A DNA stretch of 5,220 bases from Clostridiaceae bacterium UBA4839 (GCA_002400085.1 DHEX01000112.1:1-5220), one strand, 5' to 3'; shown: positions 1-5,201, numbered from the stretch's first letter. Notes: generated by a model not told the origin, from the sequence alone. Numbers and translations are program-made.

Positions 1-52
1 TAGAATAAATACTATGTTATCTATCTATTATCATAATTCAGTTATTGTTAAG

Positions 53-967
53 CTATCCGTCTTTTGCTGCAATATACTGTTCAATACATTTCCATACAGT
101 TTGTTCGTCAAAACGTTTACCAATCAGCTTATCCTCACACGGTTTGAAATCATAAAGACATAAGCTGTCAGTATTTATTTTTATGCCTTGAATCATGCCA
201 TCAGAAACAGAAATATATATAGATACATTTCCAAAAGAATATCTTTTTTCTAATTCGATATCAAATTTTGGAGACTGAGCATACAGCCAATCATAGGATG
301 AAAGCATCTGCTCTAATGGCGCCTTGAAATTAGCTTTGCTTATATATTCAATATTTTTGCAATCAAATGTTTCTATAAATGTTTGTATTACTTTTTCTAC
401 AGTTATTTCACTGTTAATTGATGATAAATTTACAACTCTGCTTCTGACAGATTTAATGCCCTTGGACTGTAATTTTAACATTGACGGTGAAAGTGCTTTT
501 TCTAATTGCTTAAAATCTTCATTGACAAGCATTGTACCATGATACATATAATTATCACCATCTGTGTAATAGGCATGACCAGAAAATTTCTGATCCTTGT
601 ATAATAAATCGTTTCTTCCACTAAATTCACAATCAATGCCAAGCTTCGCCATGGCTGCCTTTATAATTTCAATAAACTTTGCTTGGTTTGCAGTTTTTTC
701 TTTTGTGATAAAGGTAAAGTTAACATTACCCTTATCATGGTATACAGCCCCGCCGCCGGAAAACCTGCGTACTACCTTAATATCATGTTCTTTAAGATAT
801 TTTAGATTACATTCTGCATATATATTTTGATTTCTGCCAATGATAACTGAAGCATCATTCTGCCATAAAAACAGGTGTATATCTTCATCTGAATCTAAAA
901 ACAGCTGATTCTCAGCAGCTATATTAAAATACGGATCAAATTCCTTTGATATAATAATTTTCTTCAT
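53..967 (-). CDS. lplA: Lipoate-protein ligase A
   Basis: Cytoplasmic enzyme that activates free lipoate with ATP to lipoyl-AMP and transfers it to the lysine of a lipoyl domain. Seen in the 304-residue product: the LplA/biotin-ligase-fold signature RRFSGGGAVYHDKGNVNFTF at about residues 67-86, GRND at 117-120, and DQKFSGHA at 125-132, whose Lys127 matches the lysine that contacts lipoyl-AMP in this family. HGTMLVN (143-149) and KSVRSRVVNL (172-181) are also typical. A C-terminal accessory domain follows at about 221-300 (DWLYAQSPKFD, then IQGIKIN and LIGKRFD), so this is the complete bacterial LplA layout, a little shorter than the E. coli enzyme of about 337 residues. The start ATG shares one base with the stop of the upstream dehydrogenase gene (TAATG). 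The nearest GGAG is 13 nt away, which suggests translational coupling. The stop is TAG at 53-55. Co-transcription suggests the upstream lipoyl domain is a substrate (inference). Confidence 0.95.
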   Translation of the reverse strand: MKKIIISKEFDPYFNIAAENQLFLDSDEDIHLFLWQNDASVIIGRNQNIYAECNLKYLKEHDIKVVRRFSGGGAVYHDKGNVNFTFITKEKTANQAKFIEIIKAAMAKLGIDCEFSGRNDLLYKDQKFSGHAYYTDGDNYMYHGTMLVNEDFKQLEKALSPSMLKLQSKGIKSVRSRVVNLSSINSEITVEKVIQTFIETFDCKNIEYISKANFKAPLEQMLSSYDWLYAQSPKFDIELEKRYSFGNVSIYISVSDGMIQGIKINTDSLCLYDFKPCEDKLIGKRFDEQTVWKCIEQYIAAKDG

Positions 968-2655
968 TACTGATGCAGAGCTCCAATGCCAAAACCTAAT
1001 GCTGCTTCATAAATCACTTCACTTGTAGTTGGATGTGGAAATATTGTTTTGGTTATTTCCTTTTCAGTAAATCCATTTGCAATTGCTAATGTCAATATAC
1101 TGATTAAAGAGGAAGCGTCTGCACCTATGATGGATCCGCCAATAATTTTCCCTGTTTCATTGCTCTTAACCAGCTTAATAAAACCTCGCGGCTCATTCAT
1201 AGTCAAAGCCTTTCCATTTGCTGCAAATGGGAATTTGCTAACTGCAATATTCATTCCTTTTTCTTTTGCTTGATCCTCGCCTATGCCAACACTTGCAATT
1301 TCAGGAGCAGTAAATATCACATTTGGAACTGCCGAATAATCAATCTCTTTATGTTTATTTAAAATATTATCTACAGCAACAATAGCCTGATGAGAAGCCA
1401 CATGGGCAAGCTGAATGATATTTGTCACATCACCAATTGCATAAATATGCTTGATATTCGTACGCATAGAAGTATCTACCTGGATACCTCTGCCTTTGTT
1501 ATTTAATAATACACCGCTGTTTTCAATAGAAAGCCCCTCCAGGTTAGGCTCCCTGCCAATAGCCACTAGCACTTTATCACTTACAAGTAAGTGTTCACCA
1601 TCTTTATCCTCATAGGTAATCACTGCTTTGCCATCTACAGAGCCTTGAATTTTCACGACTTTCGAGCTTGTATGAATATCAATATTTTCTTCTTTTGCAA
1701 TTTCTTGTATTTCGTTAGAAATGTCGCTGTCTACCATAGTTAATAGTCTGTTCATGAATTCAATGACATGTACTTGAACACCAAAATTCTTATAAATAAA
1801 TGCAAATTCCATACCAATTACGCCACCGCCTATAATCGTTATGGATTTTGGCAAATCAGTACAGGATAGTGCCGTTGTGCTGTTAAGTACAAATGGTAAA
1901 TCGATTCCCGGAATAGCAATCTTTGATATTTTTGATCCTGTTGCTACAATAATATCCTTTGGCTTTATGATATAATTCTCATTTCCTGTAACAGCTATAG
2001 TCCCTTCATCAACAAAAGATGCCTGACCAGAAATCACATTGATTCCATTTTTCTTCATTAGGAAATCAATGCCAGAAACAAGCCTATCCTTTACCTTATC
2101 TTTACGATCTATTACCTGCTTCATATTCACTGAAATATTGCCATCAGTTTGAATACCAAAGTCTGCTGCACTGCATACATTATGAGCTATCTCAGAGGAT
2201 TTAACAAGTGCTTTTGTAGGAATACAGCCAACATTAAGGCAAGTACCGCCTAATTCTGATTTTTCCACTAGTGTTACCTTTAAACCATTCTTAGCAGCAT
2301 AAATGGCTGCCACATACCCACCAGGACCTGCACCAATTATAAGTAAGTCGGTAGTAATTTCTTTTGAAGTTTTCTGTGCTTTTATGTTATCTATGTTATC
2401 TGGCTTACTTGGCTCATTTGTAGGTGCAGTTTCATTTATCTCAAACATTTCTGCATTGGATGCAATTTGTGCACCCTCTTCGCATAATATTTTTGAAACA
2501 ACACCTGCGGATGAAGCTTTGATTGAGCGGTTGCCTTTTCCTGTTTCTACCTGTGCAACAACATCGCCGGCAGCTATCTTATCTCCAACTTTAACATTAA
2601 TTTTACCCACTGTTCCCATCTCATTGCCAAAAACTGGTATCATTTTAATTATCAT
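967..2655 (-). CDS. lpd: Dihydrolipoyl dehydrogenase (E3) with N-terminal lipoyl domain
   Basis: Flavoenzyme that reoxidises dihydrolipoyl groups with NAD+ as the E3 part of 2-oxoacid/acetoin dehydrogenase or glycine cleavage complexes. Residues 1 to about 74 form a lipoyl (biotinyl-lipoyl) domain with candidate lipoyl-lysine Lys40 in VETGKGN, where most lipoyl domains read ETDKA. A Pro/Asn/Lys-rich linker (about 75-100) follows. The pyridine nucleotide-disulfide oxidoreductase core has FAD motif GAGPGG (108-113), redox pair Cys139/Cys144 (GGTCLNVGCIPTK), ATGS (238-241), NAD motif GGGVIG (276-281), a second FAD motif YAIGDV, and the C-terminal dimer domain with His541 and Glu546 (HPTTSE) as the expected catalytic pair. 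All key residues are present in the 562 residues. The start at 2655 is supported by GAGGG 6 nt upstream; the next Met (codon 5) would be too far away. It overlaps lplA by one base. The partner E1/E2 or Gcv genes are outside the window, so the complex served is unknown. Confidence 0.96.
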   Translation of the reverse strand: MIIKMIPVFGNEMGTVGKINVKVGDKIAAGDVVAQVETGKGNRSIKASSAGVVSKILCEEGAQIASNAEMFEINETAPTNEPSKPDNIDNIKAQKTSKEITTDLLIIGAGPGGYVAAIYAAKNGLKVTLVEKSELGGTCLNVGCIPTKALVKSSEIAHNVCSAADFGIQTDGNISVNMKQVIDRKDKVKDRLVSGIDFLMKKNGINVISGQASFVDEGTIAVTGNENYIIKPKDIIVATGSKISKIAIPGIDLPFVLNSTTALSCTDLPKSITIIGGGVIGMEFAFIYKNFGVQVHVIEFMNRLLTMVDSDISNEIQEIAKEENIDIHTSSKVVKIQGSVDGKAVITYEDKDGEHLLVSDKVLVAIGREPNLEGLSIENSGVLLNNKGRGIQVDTSMRTNIKHIYAIGDVTNIIQLAHVASHQAIVAVDNILNKHKEIDYSAVPNVIFTAPEIASVGIGEDQAKEKGMNIAVSKFPFAANGKALTMNEPRGFIKLVKSNETGKIIGGSIIGADASSLISILTLAIANGFTEKEITKTIFPHPTTSEVIYEAALGFGIGALHQ

Positions 2656-2659
2656 AATT

Positions 2660-2684
2660 ATCCCTCTTTTCTATAGAAAAAGAG
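2660..2684 (-). promoter_or_regulatory. Palindrome overlapping the lpd ribosome binding site
   Basis: On the minus strand CTCTTTT (plus 2684-2678) and AAAAGAG (2670-2664) flank the self-complementary core CTATAG with one extra T, giving a near-perfect palindrome. The last GAG of the right arm is also the start of the GAGGGA Shine-Dalgarno site (2666-2661) of lpd. Folded as RNA, the stem would partly bury the ribosome binding site. As DNA it could equally be a dimeric repressor site. The symmetry and overlap are seen directly; a regulatory role is inference. No convincing sigma-A promoter was found between this site and the repeat array. Confidence 0.4.
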
Positions 2685-2734
2685 CCCCCTTTACTAAGTA
2701 ATTCGTAAACTTATGTGGAATTTTTTTAAAATCT

Positions 2735-2827
2735 TTCTCCATCTAAGTATATGAAGCTTACAAGGGGGCATATCATCCGTTATCATATGTCTGGATGGTG
2801 GATAACCGGATGATATTCATCAGATCA
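2735..2827 (-). repeat. Degenerate third copy of the 123-bp tandem unit
   Basis: On the minus strand this stretch keeps the skeleton of the adjacent units: GATG then CATCCG, later AACGGATG then GCCCC, then CTTAGATGGAGAA where the good units have CTCAGATGGAGAA. The GATG (2821-2818) lies exactly 123 bp from that of the next unit (2944-2941), the same period as between the two good units. The internal spacing differs because of a longer loop. It still forms its own hairpin: TATCATCCG-TTATC (2771-2784) pairs with GATAA-C-CGGATGATA (2801-2815), with a single bulged base. The left limit is uncertain because the match fades towards about 2735. Confidence 0.55.
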
Positions 2828-2950
2828 AGTAATTATTAGACTCAAATGGAGCCTTCTTATAAGTAATTCCCTCTTCCATCTGAGTCTTAGAAGAGCCGAT
2901 CCAGGGGCGCAGCATCCGTTTGAATATTACGGATGCTAGCCATCGGATAA
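2828..2950 (-). repeat. 123-bp tandem repeat, unit 1
   Basis: By position-by-position comparison with the neighbouring unit at 2951-3073 I count 12 differences in 123 bases (about 90% identity). Ten of the differences fall in the first 52 bases and only two in the remaining 71. Two inverted repeats are visible. One arm pair is AGACTCAAATGGA (2838-2850) and TCCATCTGAGTCT (2875-2887), with one mismatch that becomes a G-U pair in minus-strand RNA. The other is AGCATCCGT (2911-2919) and ACGGATGCT (2929-2937), a perfect 9-bp stem around a 9-nt loop, framed by an outer CCGAT/ATCGG pair. The unit ends with the hairpin half (about 2893-2950) that also occurs alone at 3751-3798. Confidence 0.85.
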
Positions 2951-3073
2951 GGTGATTCTTAGACTCAGATGGAGCCTTCTCATAAGGAATACCCTTCTCC
3001 AACTGAGTCTTAGAAGAGCCGATCCAGGGGCGTAGCAGCCGTTTGAATATTACGGATGCTAGCCATCGGATAA
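2951..3073 (-). repeat. 123-bp tandem repeat, unit 2
   Basis: This is the unit nearest the osmC-family gene, ending 24 bp beyond that gene's stop. It has the same layout as unit 1. Inverted repeat AGACTCAGATGGA (2961-2973) pairs with TCCAACTGAGTCT (2998-3010), extendable outwards through TTCTT/AGAA with a mismatch. The second stem is AGCAGCCGT (3034-3042) with ACGGATGCT (3052-3060); the T-to-G change at 3038 breaks one pair that is intact in unit 1. The outer CCGAT (3019-3023) and ATCGG (3065-3069) are kept. No T-run follows either hairpin in the direction of transcription, so these are not standard intrinsic terminators. They might act as mRNA-stabilising or pause structures after osmC (inference). 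Confidence 0.85.
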
Positions 3074-3097
3074 AGCTCCTTTTGCCTTAAGTATTAA

Positions 3098-3520
3098 TTA
3101 ATCAATTTTAACACCTGATAATACTAGTTTTACTCCGTTCGATAAGCAGTCACCTACAGGGCATTTGCTTTCTATCAATTTTACAAATGATTCAACCTTT
3201 TCCCTTGGCTCGTTTGTCTTAAAGTGCATTACAAAACGAATCTCCTGTAAGCCATTTCTTACATTTTGATCCATATCACCTTCAAGCTCTATATGGCATT
3301 CTTCAAATTTAAAGTTTTGGGAAGGAGCAAGTGCAGTTGCTGTGATAACCTGGCATGCACCAAGTGCGCATAAAACAGCCTCAATTGGGTTCATAGAAGC
3401 ATTAGTGCCGCCAAGATCTTCCGGTTCATCCATAATAATTTTAAAACCTCTTGAGTTTGTCTCTACCTGTAAACCTTCAGGTAATTTTTTAGCAGTTGCT
3501 TTAAAAGTAGTCTTTATCAT
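3098..3520 (-). CDS. OsmC/Ohr-family thiol peroxidase-like protein
   Basis: Predicted cytoplasmic OsmC-fold protein of 140 residues, the usual length for the family. Members reduce organic hydroperoxides or related electrophiles using two cysteines. Seen: the GGTNASMNPIEAVLCALGACQ segment, with Cys56 in the position of the first catalytic cysteine at the start of the central helix, and SKCPVGDC with Cys120 in the family's CPV motif as the second. Cys125 five residues later is extra, as are Cys51 and Cys75. The start is taken at 3520 (MIKTTFKATAKK). An upstream in-frame ATG at 3529 directly abuts the Shine-Dalgarno GGAG with no spacer, whereas 3520 has a proper 8-9 nt gap. The gene has its own promoter about 150 bp upstream and stands alone between repeats. 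The subfamily (OsmC, Ohr or YhfA-like) cannot be settled, so the peroxide substrate is unknown. Confidence 0.88.
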   Translation of the reverse strand: MIKTTFKATAKKLPEGLQVETNSRGFKIIMDEPEDLGGTNASMNPIEAVLCALGACQVITATALAPSQNFKFEECHIELEGDMDQNVRNGLQEIRFVMHFKTNEPREKVESFVKLIESKCPVGDCLSNGVKLVLSGVKID

Positions 3521-3528
3521 GACAAGCA

Positions 3529-3534
3529 TCTCCT
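3529..3534 (-). promoter_or_regulatory. Ribosome binding site that decides the osmC-family start
   Basis: The minus strand reads AAAGGAG-ATG-CTTGTC-ATG. The first ATG shares its A with the end of AGGAGA and could not be used by a ribosome bound there. The second ATG, at 3520-3518, lies 8 nt after AGGAGA. The longer reading from 3529 would add only Met-Leu-Val. Confidence 0.8.
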
Positions 3535-3550
3535 TTTTTTATATATTAGA

Positions 3551-3641
3551 ACTGTCGCAATAAGAAATTACATACAATACATTGGCTTGCAAATTTTAAA
3601 TTAACACAACATATTGCAGCATTTATTCTTAGTGTGACAGT
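3551..3641 (-). other. Long imperfect hairpin in the osmC-family leader (possibly MITE-like)
   Basis: On the plus strand ACTGTCGCAATAAGAA (3551-3566) is matched in inverse by TTCTTAGTGTGACAGT (3626-3641), 14 of 16 positions pairing. Further inside, AATACATT-side and AACATATTGC-side sequences add about 11 pairs on the minus-strand RNA, three of them G-U, around an AT-rich apical loop of roughly 24 nt. The structure lies between the predicted transcription start (about 3655) and the ribosome binding site, so it would form in the mRNA leader. It fits a leader regulatory fold. The ACTGTC...GACAGT ends would also fit a miniature inverted-repeat element. No target-site duplication was recognised. 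Confidence 0.5.
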
Positions 3642-3662
3642 CTTTATTGTTCCCTTGACTAA

Positions 3663-3691
3663 AATATAACATACTTAAAAAGTAAAATCAA
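3663..3691 (-). promoter_or_regulatory. Sigma-A type promoter of the osmC-family gene
   Basis: On the minus strand: -35 TTGATT (3691-3686), a 17-bp spacer, then extended -10 TGT-TATATT with TATATT at 3668-3663. The -10 matches the consensus at 5 of 6 positions and the -35 at 4 of 6, with ideal spacing and the TGn extension. Transcription would begin near 3655, giving a leader of about 135 nt that holds the inverted repeat at 3551-3641. TTAAAAAGTA (3675-3684), inside the spacer, is matched exactly in inverse by TACTTTTTAA at 3736-3745, which might mark an operator pair or be chance in AT-rich DNA. Confidence 0.6.
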
Positions 3692-3750
3692 TAGTTAGCT
3701 AAGTAATATTTCATAAAGATACTAAATGTTATGACTACTTTTTAATATAC

Positions 3751-3798
3751 ATGGGGCGTAGCATCCGTTTGGAACATTACGGATGGTAGTCATCGAAT
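3751..3798 (-). repeat. Solitary half-copy of the repeat (hairpin half only)
   Basis: The plus strand here reads GGGGCGTAGCATCCGTTTGG, then ACATTACGGATGGTAGTCATCG. It matches the hairpin half of the 123-bp units (about 2902-2950 and 3025-3073) with a few substitutions and a compatible loop length, in the same orientation. The half with the AGACTCAGATGGA inverted repeat is absent. The arms GCATCCGT (3761-3768) and ACGGATGG (3778-3785) still pair except at the end. It directly follows the terminator of the 388-residue protein gene. Confidence 0.75.
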
Positions 3799-3848
3799 AA
3801 AAAAATAAAAAGGCTGCAAAATGTTAAAAAACATTTGCAACCTTTTTA
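3798..3848 (-). terminator. Intrinsic terminator of the membrane hydrolase-like gene
   Basis: In the minus-strand transcript AAAAAGGTTGCAAATGTT (from 3847) pairs with AACATTTTGCAGCCTTTTT (to 3807), with one G-U pair, one bulged base and a short loop. It is followed by a U-rich tract (TTTTTATTTTTTT, ending about 3799). It begins about 14 bp beyond the TGA stop at 3861-3863. The A-rich left arm would also allow some function on the other strand, but no plus-strand gene needs it. Confidence 0.88.
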
Positions 3849-3860
3849 CGCAGCTTAACC

Positions 3861-5027
3861 TCATTTGCTGCCAACTTCTCGGCTGAGCTGATTGAATATA
3901 GATGTTACACCTATGTACCAATTAGCATCCTCTGCATATTTTTTGTTTATCCATTGTATTGGATCTGCATCAGGTGGCCTGTCCTTACTTATATCAATAA
4001 TTGTCATAGATGCAATCCTTGATGAATCATAAATATCTGTATTGTATTCTTCCCAGCTCCCATATACATTGAAAGGGTTATTGGCAATATTTTTAGAATT
4101 CTTATCTGATTTAGGAACATATGCCTGTTCCTGCCCTGTAATAGCAAAAAGTAAAAGAGGATTTATATCAAACTGCTTTGCTGTTTCAGTTATTGCAGAA
4201 ATATATGGCTCTTCAGATAGAATTGAGTCCTTTTTGATAAGCCATTTCTTTAGCTTACTTTTATCAATGGCCACATATCTAAGTTCAGGCGGAAGTTTAT
4301 TCCCATACACCTCCGAATACATTTCCTGCTTACCAGCACTTAATGGATTTGATACCTGCATATTAAATTTTTTATTAGTGGCAATATTATGAATACTAAA
4401 TGTCGCAGTCAGCATACCTATCATTATCAAAACAGTTATTGATACTTTTTTGTACTGAGCATTAGGATAAAACATTTTAAATGTGTTGGTAAATTTAAAT
4501 CCTTCTTTGGGAGTGCATACTATTTCGTCCTGTAAAGTCGCTGTACTTATACCATCATCGTAACAACCTGTTACTATCTCATCCTCGCATAATCCAGCAT
4601 CAACTTTGTTATCTGATTCTTTATCTGGTATATTTTTATCATTACCTGTCATAAAGTTTTGTAACTGTTCTTTTGTAACAGCATTTTTTTGATGTGAGTT
4701 TATCCACCTATTAATGCAGTTTATGTACTCTTCATTGCCATTTGTAAAAAAAGGCAAACAATTTTCAAATATCTCATATGCATTTATTGAAAAACTACTT
4801 TTCAAAACTGCTCTCTTTATTACTTCAAAACTAACTTTTCCTTTATCAATGCCGCTAATCGAAGGTATATTCTTGGTTAGTATGGATTTTATGGAGTTTG
4901 CCAGTATATTCGATCTCTTACTAGAAGGCATCTCAGGATATTTTTCCCCTATATACTGCCTTATATCATTAATATTCTTGCTTGAAATTATCTCATTTTC
5001 CTTTAAACCATCCAATAAACCTTCCAT
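3861..5027 (-). CDS. Membrane-anchored protein with outer glucosaminidase/lysozyme-like domain
   Basis: A 388-residue protein without a signal peptide. Residues 1 to about 192 are hydrophilic and probably cytoplasmic; I do not recognise this part. One membrane segment lies at about 195-216 (VSITVLIMIGMLTATFSIHNI), preceded by YKK, which fits an N-in, C-out topology. A Gln/Lys-containing stalk leads to a C-terminal domain (about 247-388) resembling glucosaminidase (lysozyme-like) peptidoglycan hydrolases: AKQFDINPLLLFAITGQEQAY with Glu300 as candidate catalytic acid, NNPFNVYGSWEEY (316-328), then INKKYAEDANWYIGVTSIFNQL. In typical relatives the acid sits in an H-E-S context; here it is Q-E-Q. 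Cleavage of the glycan backbone at the outer membrane face is thus likely but unproven. GGGGAGG lies 6 nt before the ATG, giving a secure start. The gene appears monocistronic, with its own terminator. The recognition is from motif memory, so the family name is moderate and the N-terminal role unknown. Confidence 0.7.
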   Translation of the reverse strand: MEGLLDGLKENEIISSKNINDIRQYIGEKYPEMPSSKRSNILANSIKSILTKNIPSISGIDKGKVSFEVIKRAVLKSSFSINAYEIFENCLPFFTNGNEEYINCINRWINSHQKNAVTKEQLQNFMTGNDKNIPDKESDNKVDAGLCEDEIVTGCYDDGISTATLQDEIVCTPKEGFKFTNTFKMFYPNAQYKKVSITVLIMIGMLTATFSIHNIATNKKFNMQVSNPLSAGKQEMYSEVYGNKLPPELRYVAIDKSKLKKWLIKKDSILSEEPYISAITETAKQFDINPLLLFAITGQEQAYVPKSDKNSKNIANNPFNVYGSWEEYNTDIYDSSRIASMTIIDISKDRPPDADPIQWINKKYAEDANWYIGVTSIFNQLSREVGSK

Positions 5028-5051
5028 ACTATACCTCCCCTATAAAGCTAC

Positions 5052-5063
5052 CATACTAGTATG
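5052..5063. promoter_or_regulatory. Perfect 12-bp palindrome upstream of the membrane hydrolase-like gene
   Basis: CATACTAGTATG is exactly self-complementary and lies 25 bp before the start codon, between the gene and any upstream promoter. It could be an operator. On the minus strand CATACTA also resembles the -10 box of forespore sigma factors (CATNNTA), but I found no good matching -35, so that reading is weak. No convincing sigma-A promoter could be assigned in 5041-5170. Confidence 0.35.
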
Positions 5064-5170
5064 TCCTTTTTCTCAACAATTTCTTACTTATCAATGTTTC
5101 TCCAAATTTCCTAATATTCCTGCTCATTACACATAATATGATAAATGCAAGTCCCTAATAATATGATTAT

Positions 5171-5201
5171 AGGTAGGGAACGGTCTTGACCGTTCCGACC
5201 T
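5171..5201. repeat. Palindromic intergenic element
   Basis: GGAACGGTC (5177-5185) and GACCGTTCC (5188-5196) are perfect inverse complements separated by TT. AGGT (5171-5174) and ACCT (5198-5201) add an outer stem across a small internal loop. It is GC-richer than the surrounding sequence and no T-run follows on either strand, so it is not a standard terminator. It resembles short palindromic repeats that I recall as dispersed between genes in gut Clostridia; that is memory, not a search. The element may continue into the last 19 bases and beyond the window. Confidence 0.55.

Noticed and set aside
1..52. Possible terminator or further gene downstream of lplA.
   Set aside because: The 52 bases are AT-rich with no stable stem plus T-run and only a five-codon ORF; nothing can be supported before the window ends.
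2303..2701. Plus-strand open frame of 132 codons over the start of lpd.
   Set aside because: It is antisense to the lipoyl and FAD domains, whose motifs are intact on the other strand. It has low-complexity Ile runs and no recognisable domain.
2820..3002. Small minus-strand ORF of about 60 codons through the 123-bp repeats, giving a 41-residue periodic peptide.
   Set aside because: The frame is open only because 123 is divisible by three. The start would be TTG without a Shine-Dalgarno site. Comparing the two units codon by codon I count about 8 replacement and 4 silent changes plus a new stop, and the solitary copy at 3751-3798 has a stop in the same frame. This is not protein constraint.
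3019..3069. Intrinsic terminator for the osmC-family gene formed by the repeat hairpin.
   Set aside because: The stem is strong, but no T-run follows in the minus-strand transcript. It may stabilise the 3' end, but it is not a standard terminator.
2828..3073. CRISPR-like array.
   Set aside because: The units are contiguous 123-bp tandem copies without unique spacers of constant length, and no cas genes are present.
5057..5063. Forespore-type sigma promoter (CATACTA -10 box).
   Set aside because: The box is part of a perfect palindrome, and no matching -35 lies at the proper distance. There is no independent sign of sporulation genes in the window.
4714..5136. Plus-strand open frame of 140 codons antisense to the membrane protein gene.
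   Set aside because: It is a shadow of an AT-rich minus-strand gene that has its own ribosome binding site and terminator. The hydrophobic translation is typical of reversed hydrophilic coding sequence.
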